From Cephalotrichum gorgonifer (taxonomy: Eukaryota; Ascomycota; Sordariomycetes; Microascales; Microascaceae), in assembly GCA_900312665.1 (NCBI GenBank), contig ONZQ02000023.1:62001-126000 (forward strand): a stretch of DNA of 64,000 nt, read 5' to 3'. The position numbers and the translations under genes are program-made. Of this stretch, positions 30,428-42,938 are shown piece by piece. The notes under the pieces are model-generated. The model saw only the letters and a program-made list of their open reading frames with translations, was not told the DNA's origin and did no database searches. Numbering within the stretch: the first letter of the stretch is position 1; the number at the start of each line of letters is the position of its first letter.

Positions 30428-32603
30428 ATGTCCGACGAAGCTAGATCCTCCTCGTCGGTACGACAATCTCCGATCTCCCCACCGCTAACCTTCGACCCTC
30501 CCATGTCTCCTTGTGCGTCCCCTCGGCTAACATACCCAGCAGGGCCCGGAGCCCATTTCGAGTTCCGATAGGCCAATTGGCGATGCGGGTGCCCCTCCCC
30601 CACAGCCAGCCCCGGGCCCCCGTCCGGTGACTGGCAACATGCGCAACATATCCGTCGACCGTGTCCTCCAGGGCTCCTCCGACATCCCCTCCGCCCACCC
30701 CCGCGGCCCTCCGCGCCCTCGGCCTCTATCACGCCATAGCCAGCAGGCACAGCAGCACCTCCAGCCCGCGCGCCGCGCCGTCTCCGGCGGCCCCCCCCGC
30801 GGCATCCCGAGCACCACGTCCCGCACCGGCCAGCACATACCCGCCCGTACCACTAAGCTTAGCGAGAAGCTTGTGCTTCTCCCGGAGGCCGACGACCCGC
30901 ATGTGTCCGACGAGGATATCCAGGAGGAGCTCTCGCTCAGTCGCCGCTACGCCGAGGCCGACGACCACGGCCCCCTCAAGGACGAGGAGCGCGACGTGCT
31001 GCGGAAGAGGGGTGGCATAAGAGGCAAAAGTTACGCCGAGAGGCTCCCCAAGGTTCAGCGGACTGCCGAGGTGTCGAGGATGACTGCATACTGTACCGCC
31101 CAGGCCTTCAAGATGCGGCCCACAGCCGAATTCCTGAGGAGGCGCCACGACGCGAGGACGAAGCTCTACGATGACTGCCTGTACGTAATCTACGCGCTGC
31201 CCCTGCTTCCCGGCTCCGACGGGTACAGGGTGAAGAGCCGCGCGATCCTACGCACCCCCGGTACGGGGAAGACGGTGGTGGACCTCGAGATAGAGCGCAG
31301 CGAGCAGGGCGACCGCAGCGACCCCGGCACCGGTTACTTTGACGACTTCTCCTTCACGCCGCCCGAGGACGGACAGGCCATGAACTCCAACGGAAACGGG
31401 CTCTCCCCCGGGAGCGAGCCCCCCTCGTTCACCTCGCCGCACCACCCGGCCGGCAGCAACTTCACGGCCGATGCGAAGTCGTTCGCCGAGATGTTCGTCT
31501 TCTCGTACGGCGTTGTGGTCTTCTGGAACTTCACAGAGAGCCAGGAGCGCGACATCCTCGCCGATCTCACCTTTGCCGAAAATGAGACGGGCGAGTCGCT
31601 GCTCTCGCACCCCCTCGAGCACGACGACTACGAGGCCGAGGAGTTCCACTTCGAGTACAGCTCCGAGGCGAAGCGGCCGCGGATATTCAACGACATGATC
31701 ACGCTGCTACCGAGGTTCGACCACATGGTCAAGCTGACCATCAGCCACGCCATAGCGCAGAGCACGAAGCTCTGCTTCTTCGAGGAGAGGATGTCGGCGA
31801 CCATGATCGACGCACAGCACGTCCCCAAGGACCTGGCGCTGACGGGCGAGCTGGAGATGGGGCGGACGGAGGTTGTGAAGATACTGGGGCGGCTGTTCAA
31901 GAGCCGGGTTGAGATTAATCTCTGTAGGTTTCCCCCTCCTCTTACTCTCTTTATCCTCTTTCTTTCCCTCTATCTCTTTTTTCTCTCTCCTCTAAATCTT
32001 CCCCTCTTCCATTCTTCCTCTTCCCCCCTCTCTCTTCGAAAGACTAGCATCTAACGCAAGGCGCCAGCCTCAAATGTCCTCGACGTGCCCAAGTTCTTCT
32101 GGGACTCCGAGCCCACCCTGCACCCGCTCTACGCCGCCATACGGGAGTACCTCGAGATCGACCACCGAACCAAGACTCTTAACGACCGCTGCCGCGTCTT
32201 CCTCGACCTCGCCGAGGTCCTCTCCGACTCTGTCGCCGACTCGAAGATGAGCAACATCACGTGGATCATCATCATCCTCATCGGCGTCAGCATCGTTGTC
32301 ACCGTCTCCGAGGTCGTCCTCCGCTTCTCGATGCTGGAGAAGAGCAAAGGTGAGGGCGACCGCGAGCGCGAGCGCGCCCGCCTGGGACCGGGGAACGTGA
32401 CAGCCGTGGCAGGAGAAGGACCCGCCATGGTGCTGGCGGGCGAGAGGGTGCATCTGGGGAGTGAGGATGACGTCCTCAGAGAGGTGAAGAGGCTGGTGGA
32501 GGGGATGGGCGCCGAGGAGCTGAGGAGGTGGAGGGCCGTCCTCTCGGCCGACCAGATGGAGGGGATATGTGGTGGGGAGCGCGAGGGCGAGCTTAGGATT
32601 TGA
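30428..32603 (+). CDS. rmd1: Rmd1/RMND1-family (DUF155) membrane protein
   Basis: Exons 30428..30457, 30540..31923 and 32068..32603 encode about 649 residues. The long N-terminus is Ser/Pro/Arg-rich. The DUF155 core begins near RMTAYCTAQAFKM and includes the hallmark EMFVFSYGVVVFWNFTESQE and the segment FNDMITLLPRFDHMVKLTISHAIAQS. It ends with LDVPKFFWDSEP...AIREYLEI. A single membrane anchor near the C-terminus (NITWIIIILIGVSIVVTVSE) is typical of the family. Yeast Rmd1 is needed for meiotic nuclear division, and human RMND1 acts in mitochondrial translation; the fungal role is uncertain. The first intron ends in a tandem CAGCAG acceptor, so two products differing by one Gln are possible. 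The 10-codon first exon is inferred from splice signals; the downstream exons are secure. Confidence 0.87.
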
Positions 32604-32944
32604 TGTATAAAAAGGCTATTTGTTCACTAGCATGGGGTGGTGTTTTATTTGTAATTTGTAAAACAGCGGACAGAAATAAGCCTCACGGCTTTGATACAAA
32701 ATAATGACACGGCAGTTTTTCTATATGAACTTTGTATTTTTATTTCTAAACCAAAGATGTGGACAAACGGTAGGAAAAGATTGATGATTTACATAGCAAA
32801 CACATCGCATGTACATCAAGATATGTACAAGGTCCCAAAAAAAAGGGGGCCAGCCATCTAGCAACAGATAGAGAACTTAAAAAGCAAAAACAGAAAGCTT
32901 CCCAAAAACACCCAAACCCCCGGCGATAAGTTCAACGACCACAG
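32604..32944. other. Tail-to-tail interval between rmd1 and the copper ATPase gene
   Basis: AT-rich 341 bp with A- and T-runs, consistent with the two 3' untranslated regions and polyadenylation signals. Confidence 0.5.
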
Positions 32945-35900
32945 CTACACCTCCGCCCTATCTAGTGTCTCGAGGGGGATATACCCCTGGTCCCTCCTCC
33001 GTACTAGCGCCACCAACCTCCCCAGTACACCCCACGTCCTCTTCGGCTTCATCTTCCCAGCTAGCGCGTCGTCCATGTATCGTGGCCTCTTCCACAGCTT
33101 TAGCAGTAGCGAGCTGCATACCACGGACACGGAGCTGCACGCCATCGCGGCTCCGGCGGCCATGGGGTGCAGGTGCAGCCCGAAGGGCAGGAAGAGCCCC
33201 ATGGCGAAGGGGAGACCGACGAGGTTGTACAGGCACGCCCACGCGAGGTTGAACTTGATTCGAGTAAAGATCGAGCGCGCGAGCGTCAGCGCCGCCGGCA
33301 CGTCCATAAGCTCCGAGCTTCGCATGAGCACAATGTCCGCTGCCTCCATCGCGACGTCCGTCCCGGACGCCATGGCTATACCGATCGCCGCCGTCGCGAG
33401 CGCAGGACTGTCGTTTATACCGTCGCCCACCATCGCTACGATCTCTCCTGCGGCCTGCATATCGCGGATGATCTCCTGCTTTTGGTCCGGCGAAACTCCC
33501 GCGTGGACGTTCTCCGGCGCGATGCCCACGGCCGCGGCGACCGAGAGCGCCGTGGAACGCTGATCGCCCGTCACCATTGCCGTCTTGATGCCCATGCGGT
33601 GGAGGACCATGATGGTGGCCTCGGCGCCCTCTTTGATCGTGTCCGACAGGCAAAGATAGCCTGCGTACTCTCCATCGACTGCGACGAAGATGTTGGTCGT
33701 GCCTGCCACGGGGGCCTTGGCGTCCGTGCCCTGGGAGCCGACGAGCTCCGAGGCGTCGATGGCGCTTTGTGGGATTGTGACGTCGTTCTCGCGTAGGAAG
33801 AGTGCGTTACCAGCCAGGACGCGGAAGCGCGTCCTCTCGCTACTAAGGGCGGGCTGGACGTCGGCGGTGATGCCCCTGCCGACTGCGGCGTGGAAGTTGC
33901 CCACACTGCCCTCGAGGACGCCCTCCGCGTCTAGGCCGAGCTCCTCCTTCGCGGCAAGGAGGATAGCCTTGCCGACGGGGTGTTCGCTGCCCATCTCAGC
34001 GAGCCCCACGAGTGCCCACCAGAGACGGGTCCTTAGCGAGGTGTTGTCCCATGCTGGTGCGAGCCCCGCCTTGGCGACGCTCATCTTCCCATAGGTAATG
34101 GTGCCCGTCTTGTCCAGGACCACCTGCGTAATTTTGGTCGCCGTCTCGAGAGCTGCTCCGCCCTTGACGAGGATTCCGTTCTCGGCGCCGATGCCCGTCC
34201 CCACCATCACGGCCGTCGGGGTCGCGAGGCCGAGCGCACAGGGACACGCAAAAACGACTACCGAGATGCACAGCTTTAAACACACCATCAGCTTGCCTCC
34301 GCTCTCCTCCTTGAGGAATATCATGGGTGGGTTCGAGAGGACGTGGCTCAGGACCATCCACGTGACAAAGGTTATGAGACCGAGGAAGAGAATGACGGGG
34401 ACGAACAACCCCGCCACGTAGTCCGCGAGCTGTTGGATGGGTGCGCGCGCGGTCTGTGCTTCTTGCACGAGTTTGACGATCTGGCTCAGCTGGGTGTCGC
34501 GACCGGCACGTGTGACGCGGAGGTCGACGCGGCCGTTACCGTTGACCGTCCCGCCAACCATGACGCTCCCCTTGCGCTTCTGCACGGGCATGGCCTCTCC
34601 GGTAACCATGCTCTCGTCAACGTAGGTCTCGCCCCGGACGAGGATGCCGTCCGCGGGAATCTTGTCGCCCGGCCGGAGTATAACGATATCTCCAACCTGG
34701 ATGAGTTCGGTGGGGATCACCTTCTCTTCTGTGGCCAGTCCGTCGTTGTTCGCGTTATCGGTCTTTTTGGTCTCGTCCGATAGATCGGCGAGGTCCCAGT
34801 CTTCGGCAGACTTCTCCGCGGCGATCGGGTCGGCGTAGATGGTCGCCATCGAAGGGGCTAGCGACATCAGCCTCGATAGCGCCTTGGAGGTCTGGCCCTT
34901 GGCCCTGTTCTCGAGGAACCTCCCAAGGCTGACAAAGGTGATGAGCATGGTGCTGGTGTCGAAAAGAGTGCTTGGGCGGGTGTAGGGAGGACACAAGATA
35001 GACATGAGCATGGTGAAGATACTGAAGAAGAAGGCGCACGAGGTACCCAGGATGACGAGAACGTCCATGGTCGGGGACTTGTGCTTGATAGACCGGTAGG
35101 CGGAGATGTAGAAGCGCTTCCCGATGCCGAACTGGACGGGTACCGTGAGGCAGAGGCATATCACGTCGCCGAGGTACAGGCCAGGTATCAGTCTCAAGCT
35201 GCCGAAATCTAGCCAGGGGATCATGGGGAACATCATGCTGATGAGGAACACAGGAATGGCAAATGTGAGAGAAACCCTAAATGCATGGCGCCACTCGCCG
35301 ATCTCGCGCGTCTTGGCAAGAGACTGCAGCTGGGCGTTGTTGTCCTCGTTGTCGGCCACCAGCGCGTTGAGCCCTTGGCTCTCCACTATCTCGACAATAC
35401 GGCGCAGGCCGATGTTTCCAGGGCGGTGCACGACGGTGAGGCGGGAGGTTGAGAGGTTGACGGACGCGGAGTAGACTCCTGATAGTCCGAGTAGGGTATT
35501 TTCAAGCACGGTGGCTTCCGTAGCGTCGAGATTTCCGAATATCCTGAGTTGGGCGGTTGACGTGCCGGTCATCTGGTCCGGCGATTGGTGGACGGTCGAC
35601 AGGATTTCGGCCCCGAAACCCCTGTCCTCGATAATCTCAGCAATCTTGGCCGGCGGCAGCTTGTCCGTGTCGTGCGTGATGACCACCCGTTCGGCAAGAA
35701 GGCTTATGTTGAAGCGCAGGACGCCCTCCTCGTCCGCGAAGCCTCCCTCGACGGCGGAGGTACATGCGCCGCACGTCATGCCCTCGACGGCGATAGTCGT
35801 AGTGGCCACGCTCCGGCCGTTCTGCCCCGATTCATCCCCCGCATCCTGCGCAGAGGCCGCCCTCTCGCTGCTAATTATCGTCGCGCCGAATCCCCTGTCC

Positions 35901-36524
35901 TCGATGGTCTCGGCGATCGCCTCTGCGCTGAGCAGCGACGGGTCGTGCGTGATGACGGCCCTCTCGGACAGCAGGGAGATGCTGAAGTCCTTAACGCCGG
36001 GAACATCCTTGAAGCCGCCCTCGACCGCGGATGTACACGCGCCACACGTCATCCCCTCGATCGCCACGGTCGTCGTCAGGTTATTATCGCCATCCTCGCC
36101 TAAGTGTGTAGAGCGGCGGGGCATGAGCGGACTCGGAAGGTCGGTTGCGAGGACTTCGGCATCGAAGCCGCGATCTTCGATGATTTCCTGTATCTTCTCG
36201 GCGGTGATGGTCTGGGGGTCGTGCATTACGACGGCGCGCTCCATGACGAGGCTGACGGAGACACTACCCACACCGGCTACGCCCTTGAAGCCCGCTTCAA
36301 CGGCAGAGGTACAAGCACCACATCTGCAAACGGTGGGTCAGCATGGGAAACCCTCCAAGCCTCGGAGAGAGAGAGGGGGGACGAGGGACTCAAGGCCGAA
36401 GGCAGTGCGGTACTTACGTCATGCCTCCTACCGTGAGGGTCGTAGTCGCCATGTGAGGGGCCGTGAGGGACCGCCGTGGGCGGTCGACATTGTCGGTGGG
36501 TATCTGGATATATGAAGGAGCCAT
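32945..36524 (-). CDS. ccc2: P1B-type copper-transporting ATPase (Ccc2/ATP7 family)
   Basis: Exons 36524..36418 and 36323..32945 encode 1161 residues. The enzyme pumps Cu+ into the late secretory pathway, loading multicopper oxidases. Three N-terminal heavy-metal-associated domains each carry GMTCGAC, with cysteine pairs at 37/40, 129/132 and 220/223. A fourth domain-like stretch (about 287-360) keeps the fold pattern but lacks CxxC. The actuator TGEAMPV, the transmembrane CPC (729-731, in CPCALGLATP), the phosphorylated Asp773 in DKTGT, SEHPVGKAI and GDGINDSPAL are all intact, so the pump should be active. The intron 36324-36417 splits the Thr codon of the first GMTC motif. The start at 36524 is the first ATG of exon 1 (in GCCATGGCT); Met25 is an alternative. 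Confidence 0.95.
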
Positions 36525-39500
36525 GGCGGCAGGTCGAGAGTACAGAGCCAGATGGCAAGTGAGGTTCTGTGCAGCGTACCGAACGCTCCCGCTCCCGCGA
36601 AAGGAAGCAGCTAGAACTGAACAGGCTCAATCCCTTCTTTGTTCTCGCAGAGCCGCCTCAGAATATTGCATCGCGTTGTCTCGGGAATCGTGGATTCGAT
36701 AGGAACTGGGACCAGTGGTTGCGAGATGTGTCGACAAACTTCGCAAGACAGCTGCGCCTGGCAGGTCTAACTATGGGGGGCGAGAGAGCCGGCGCTCCGG
36801 AGGTGGATATAAATACTGAAACAAGTGAGACTTGGAGAGGGCAAGTCTCACACGATTGGTTGGGGAAGATAGGGAGGGAAAGTATGTCGGCAAGGTACTA
36901 AACGGTGGGAGAGAAGGGGATTGGCATGATTATTAAGTTGAAGTGACGATGGGAGAGGGGCCAGATCTGCTCTTGTAATATTCTCCTCCCGGGTCGCAGC
37001 CAGCCGCTTGTTGTAGAAACAGAGATTCTCGTCACTGGGGGAGGGGGGGAAGAGTGTCCCGTTGAAAAAGTACCACGATACCACTATACAGGTACTGACG
37101 TGATTGGGCGAATTAGGCCGGAAAGGTCGGGGAGGCTGATAGTGGCGGTTCCGCGGGAGAGTGTCCCAGAAGGGTTTGGGCAGGTCAGGGAGAGGTCAGG
37201 GAGGCGGCCAGGGGTGTCTGCAACCACGAGCAAGGGGTCCGGGTGCACCACGCAGATCCCACGCGGGGACGCCCCAAGTACATTTAGTTTGTACAGTGTT
37301 AAAGTAAATCGATTGACGCAAAAATCGAAATCGCTGATCGATGAGTGACCTCCAGTCCATCCTCACACGGAATGTTCACTCGTACAAATAAATACGCATC
37401 ACAGTGAGGAAGTTACCTACATCCATGTTCCACGCAATGTCCGCCAGATAATGGTGGAACAAAAGATATCTTCGATCGGTCACTCGGCGCTCCCCACACA
37501 CATACATACGAATAAATTTCCACCACTTGTGACGTGCCATCCGCCAAGGGCGTCGACAGAAAACTTCTAAATGTTTCATTTCTTGCTCCTCCTAATCCGT
37601 AGCTCCCCACAACCATGGTCACTTTCAGACTAGATGCAGTTTAGCCCTTCTTCTGCGGGCCGAGCTCGTTATCTTTCGTACTTGTTGTATACGTTGCTTT
37701 ATGAGGTCTTGTACCCAGGCTAAGACCGAGCCCTGCAATTATATCAAATTTTTGGTCCGGGCTTGCCAACGTGGCGGTTAGCGCGGTGTGGGTCGGCCTC
37801 TTAGTAAGACACTAACATCCTCCAACCCCCCCCTGCCGTAACGAGAAAATAGAAGTTTTGGAGGTCGTCCAGATTGGAAATCGCCAGCGAAAATCGGGTA
37901 CCCACCCGAACGCCACGTCAAAGCACTCTGGAATCTCCGTCGCAGATTCCATTTCAATGTTCGACGAGAATGACTCCCGTCCAAGGAAGACACAAGTACA
38001 GTGGGTGAGTTCATTTATAGGTTGTTTAAAAGCTATCGGCATTTATCCTGAGCCCCGGCACTGAAGGGGTCAGACCGGCCATTGCTCGCAGATTCCACCC
38101 CGCCGGCATGCAGGTGGTAATATTCATTCGGTCGGCGAGATATTATTAATAACTCCCCGCATGTGACCAGATCCGCCGCCCAGTGTGTGTCGCATTCGAG
38201 ATCCATTCCCACTCCTCAAGCGTCCTGTAGCTGAATCAGCCCCGGATGTCATCATCGCCTGATTTTTCTTGCTGTCGGTCCAACTAGTTATGACGATGTG
38301 AAATTAACGCCTTCGAATCTCAGCTTCAGCTGCTTTCCCCCAAAGCCAACCCCCAGTCTCCGTGTCGATCATGAACCCTCCCCCACGGTCACATCATCAC
38401 CGCAATTTTTGGTATCATATTCACTTCAGCACTAGTGAGGACACCTCGCAGATCTTCCTCTCCTTGCGGGGCATGAGTAAGTGTGCACGACACGGAGCCG
38501 AAATATTGACATCCGTGGTGCCCGTGCCTTGCGTCTGGCTAGCGCCGCTTGACCTGCTCGTCCATGCGATCTTCAGGGCGGAGTCTTGGGTGGTGGGGTT
38601 TCCCTTCATGCACGAAGCTACAAGTACCGCGGTTCCAGCGTGTTCAATACGAGGTGAGACGCGAGCGCTGACTGTACTCTGCACTTCTTGTTGGATGTAT
38701 GGAATACCAGACCGCTCTGTCAGCCGGGCAGCGCGCCACCTAATACAAGACAGCCGTGTTGGTACCCATCCACTCGTAGTTAATGGCGGATAGTCCGATT
38801 TGGGCTTTCCGCTCCTATCCTGTACTTAGATGGCTTTCCATCCATCGGGCCTATCCACTGTCGTGCTTCTTTTTCCTTGTTCGAGGAGGCGGGCCACGAA
38901 TCCGACCCATTACTCACTCAGCTATGTCAAAATATCCTAGGTCAAGTTCAGGTGTAGCTGTCCCATCTCAGAGACTAATGCTGCCTTTGCAAGGTGGAGA
39001 AGGTGAAGCCGTTGGCTGGCAATGAACGCAGCGAGGAGCTGGGATTTAGCAGAAAGCCGAGAAGGGTCATGTAAGACAACGCGGATTACTTTTGATTTCA
39101 AGCCAGTACAGATCGTCTGCTTCCGTGAGTAAAAATCACATTTTATAGAGTAATTATCTTTGTTAGAGCCCCAGCTCCAATTGTCCTTTTGCTATATTCG
39201 TTCGTTACAGCGATGTGTGTATTAAGCATCAGCATTCCGATGTCAGCTAACTAGCACAGCGGGCAGGTGGGGCATACCCCGCCACCTCTCCTGCCATAGA
39301 ACTGCCTGCATCAGGCGGGGGGGCGGCTTCCCGCTACGCCTTGCGAGCTACACTTCTAAGCAAACTACCTTCCAACCCGACCGACCTCAACCTCGAGCTT
39401 TCTTTTCAACCTCGCGCCTCCAAAACCTCCGCCGAAGACAGTAATCTTGTCAAGTAGCTGACACTGCAGGCAGCACGATCGGAACGACGTAAACCCATCG

Positions 39501-39557
39501 AGAGGCAGCTCCCCCTCAAGCTCTATTCCGCCTCAGTAGCAACTTAATTCTATCAAG
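36525..39557. other. Gene-poor divergent interval between ccc2 and csn7
   Basis: About 3 kb. The longest frame (ATG at 38371 to 38793, 140 codons) gives an unrecognisable product with no signal peptide or domain. I could not find a splice model for any known family, nor tRNA, transposon ends or long repeats. The pyrimidine-rich stretch 39360-39550 is probably the csn7 leader. Confidence 0.45.
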
Positions 39558-40434
39558 ATGGAGCAAACAAAAGCTTTAAATGCGCTTGAGGTAACCTCCC
39601 CTAACCCTGCAGCGTAACCATCGCAACGCCCACGCTGACCCTCCCCCCCAACAGCCCTTCCTCGCCCTCCAGAAAACCGCCTCCTCCCCTCTCGCGGCCG
39701 CCGAGCTCATCACCCGCGCGACCTCCGCCCCGCACACATACCTCTTCGCAGAGCTCCTCCACACGCCCGCCGCGCAGTCCCTCGCCTCCCACCCCAAGCA
39801 GGCCCCCTACCTCGCCCTCCTGCGCGTCTTCAGCTACGGAACCTACGCCGACTATCTAGCCGCGCCCGCCGGCAGCCTGCCCCCGCTCACGGAGCAGCAG
39901 GCCCTCAAGCTCCGGCAGCTCTCGCTGCTCTCCCTCGCCCGGGACAGGAGGAACCTGAGCTACGCGTCGCTCATGGCGGCGCTGGACCTCGCCTCGGCGC
40001 GGGAGCTCGAGGACGCGGTCACATCGGCGGTGTACGCGGGTCTCCTGGACGCCACGATGGATCCGTACCGCGCTGTGCTGCAGGTGCACTCTGTCTCGCC
40101 GCTGCGCGACCTCGCCCCGGGGTCCATCCCGCCCATGATGGAGAAGCTCGAGGCGTGGTCGGCCCGCTGCGGGGATACGCTGGCGTCTCTGGAATCGGAG
40201 GTGGAGAGTATTAAGGAGAAGGCGGCGCTCAGACAGAAGGAGAAGGCTGCGGCGGAGGCGGAGTTGAAGAGGCTGGTTGATGCTAAGGACGGGGTGAGGA
40301 TCGGTGCCGGCAGGGGTGGGAGGCAGCGGGGAGGGGGCAAGAGGGGGGTAGAGGAGGGCGGGGAGGAGGTGATGGATGTCGATGTCGATGAGGAGGGTGG
40401 AGGGAAGCTGAGGGCCAGCAGGAGGAAACTCTGA
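39558..40434 (+). CDS. csn7: COP9 signalosome subunit 7 (PCI domain)
   Basis: Exons 39558..39590 and 39655..40434 encode 270 residues. CSN7 (CsnG in Aspergillus) is a PCI-domain subunit of the COP9 signalosome, which removes Nedd8 from cullin-RING ligases and controls fungal development. The order EPFLALQKTA, FAELLHTPAAQSLASH, YLALLRVFSYGTYADYL, LTEQQALKLRQLSLLSLA, LSYASLMAALDLASARELED and AVYAGLLDATMD corresponds to the helical repeat plus winged-helix part of the PCI domain. A coiled-coil tail follows (about residues 180-220), then a Gly/Arg- and Glu-rich end. The intron 39591-39654 (GTAACC...AACAG, phase 0) leaves an 11-codon first exon. Confidence 0.88.
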
Positions 40435-41045
40435 TAGGCGTAACTAGGGATCTTTTGTCTTTTATGGAGTCTGCATCTAATAGCGGTCAATGACGGGGAT
40501 ATCCGTCCGCAGCGGGATGTGGGAATGGAGGTCGGGTTGAGAGGTCATGCTGTCTAGTGGCAGCCGCCGATGGGTAGAGGTATAGCATGAGGAACCGGCG
40601 ACCATCCAAATTCTAAGCTGGGGCTCGAGGATCAGGAGTGGCTGGTGGCCACCCTTTGCTCCCACCGAAGTGAAAGCCATAGGGATATACTCGTCACTCA
40701 TGGAAACAATGGGTATGAGGCAGGTTGGGAAAGAAGTGGTAGTCAACTCCAGCCTTAGTCAAGCATACACGTACATGAATCGGCCAAAACCCCTACGCTC
40801 ATCACCCTCAAATTTCCCGTGTCTCTATCCCCTTATTTTCCCTACCTCGCCCGTTAAATCCCATCACCGTCCCTCACCTGGTATCCGAAAAGAATGCATG
40901 AAACTGGCATGCAAAAGAAAACAAGATAAGAAAAAAAAGCTCAAGTAGAAGGAAAGATAAGAAAAAGTCGTAAGCTCGTCAAATCGCCATATGTGAGTCG
41001 ACTCTCATGCCGAGCAGAGGGCCGACCACAAGCAGGTCTCACCCC
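40435..41045. other. Tail-to-tail interval between csn7 and rax1
   Basis: 611 bp; A-rich around 40910-40970. No gene recognised. Confidence 0.5.
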
Positions 41046-42214
41046 TCACAGCCTCTTGCCAGGAACCATTATGAAAAGGACGCAGAGGGCGGCGTCAATG
41101 GCAGCCGTCACACCGAGAACCATGAGCGATCGGTTGATAAGGAGCTTCCGGACATAGGGCTCTCGGATCCGCGAGAAGTTGAAGGGCGTGTATTCGCTGA
41201 AACCGAGGAGGGCTAGGATTGGATCCACGCTGTACTGGTACGAGGCAAGGCAATAGACCCCGACCGTGAAGGGTAGGAGGATCTGGGACGAATATTAGCA
41301 CCAATCCGAATCTAGAGTAGCTGAACACGCCAAAACTTACCCAGAGGCGGTCGAGCCGGTCTCGATCGAGGAAGATGAGGATAAAGGCCGTCCAGAAGGC
41401 GCCGAACATGGAAAGGAGACCAATTACGAGCCTCATAACCAATGTCGGCGGGATGAGGTTTCCAAGGGCCTTCATCCTGAGGAATCCGGGGAAAGCATCG
41501 CGCTCCATCGCCTGGAAGACGTAGTCCTTAGCGACGTCAAATACTTCAGGGTCATCACGCCCGTGCTCCTCAAGCGCGGTGGTGATGTCTTGTGTGATAG
41601 AGTCCGGCAGCGTGATCTCCCGTTCGGACCCGGGGAGGAGGAAGGTGTAGAGGATCTTCTCGGCCGAGGCCCTGATATCTTCACGGCGGACGGCGTTGGC
41701 CGGAGAGTTCGAGTCCGTGATATCGCGGGGCGTGCTCTGGTGCATATTGCTACTGCGGGGTGAACCCTGGCCCCCGGGAAGGTCCTCGCGGAGGTAGGCG
41801 GACATTTGGGCATCCTGGTCCCTCTCTTTTTCCGTAGCGTACATAGACGGCCCGGCAACGGGGTGGGTCATGTCTCCCAGCGCTTCGAGGATGGCGGACG
41901 ACCGCTGCGAGGCCGGCTCGGGGGTGCCGACGAGAACCGATCTTCGAAGCTCACGGACGTAGTGTCGGCATAGCGACATGTGCTGGGCGACGTCGAGCCT
42001 GTTTGCATGTTAGCTTTGGCGCGACAACCCCCTCAAGGCGCGGCAGCGAGTGCACAAACCAGAAGTCCAGGTAGTCGACCGATCTTTGCTGATCGCGCAT
42101 GTAGATATAGAACGAGAACAAGTCGACCGGCGGCAACGTCCGGCGGCTTAAGACCTCGAAGAGCGTCGGAAGCCTGTTCCGCTCCAGGTCGGGCTGGGGC
42201 TCTGGAGACGACAT
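41046..42214 (-). CDS. rax1: RGS-domain transmembrane protein Rax1
   Basis: Exons 42214..42060, 41998..41341 and 41282..41046 encode 349 residues. Yeast Rax1 marks old cell poles for bud-site selection, and Rax1 homologues in filamentous fungi affect growth and stress responses. The N-terminal RGS fold includes LPTLFEVLSRRTLPPVDLFS and, across the first junction, VDYLDFWLDVAQHMSLCRHY. The RGS domain is interrupted by a polar insert (about 95-160) and resumes with AEKILYTFLLPGSEREI...FDVAKDYVFQAMERDAFPGFL. Three hydrophobic segments follow (LVIGLLSMFGAFWTAFILIF, ILLPFTVGVYCLASYQ, LMVLGVTAAIDAALCVLFIM). The first donor (GTTTGT at 42059) is weak but is the only one giving the conserved DFWLDV. 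Introns are 61 and 58 bp. Confidence 0.9.
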
Positions 42215-42938
42215 TGTGTTTGGCGGCGAAATAGAGTGGTAATGTTTGGTCGATTCAATTCGAGAAGAGAGGAATAGATTGAAGAGAATGTCGTGCCCGG
42301 GGCAAGTGCGGTGTAGATTCCTGTCAACGCGTGCTTGGTGCTTTTTCTACGTTGGCAGGTAAGCAGTGATGGATCCGGCCAGCGACCATCAATTGTGTCA
42401 ACACCGGGTTGGAGGGGAAAAGATATCGTCGAGTCCTTCGAGGTATTCGGCGGGAGTGAAAGACAGCGATGATAGCAGGCCACCTTCGTCGGCGAAGCGT
42501 GTGGTCGATCACACAGATTGAGGCCGGGGTACCGAAGTGAAAGGAATGATACGAGGTTGGAGATGAAGCCCGATCCGCCAAGATCCATCCATCCATCTAA
42601 CCAGTGCTGCCAGGGGCAGAGGTGGTACGTACCTGTTACAGATACATACATGTGGGTATGGTAAATGAGCAAGAAGTCTTAGTCAGCGGGAGCATCAAGC
42701 CAGAATTAGTGGGGCACTCCTCTTGTCCCTCTTTGGCAGAAACCCATGAATACTACGTACCCGATTTTTCGTTCCGCCGCCCCTCACCGCTCGGAAATTT
42801 TGGAACCCTCCACGTGATTCTCGCCCACACATTTTCAACTCCAACCCATCCCACCCACCGATCCAAAGTCTCGCCCAGTAAACCCGGAATCGCTGACCTT
42901 AACGCTGCGCAACAATTCGCACCCAGCACACATCCACA
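42215..42938. promoter_or_regulatory. Divergent promoter region of rax1 and rpl31
   Basis: 724 bp between start codons. No additional gene. Pyrimidine-rich runs upstream of 42939 are usual for ribosomal protein genes, but I did not identify a specific factor site. Confidence 0.45.

Noticed and set aside
35511..36515. 334-codon open frame on the plus strand opposite the copper ATPase gene
   Set aside because: It is antisense to conserved HMA domains, has no recognisable product, and is explained by the high GC third-position bias of the real gene.
38371..38793. 140-codon frame with ATG in the gap before csn7
   Set aside because: No recognised motif, no signal peptide, no promoter or splice support; length is within chance expectation.
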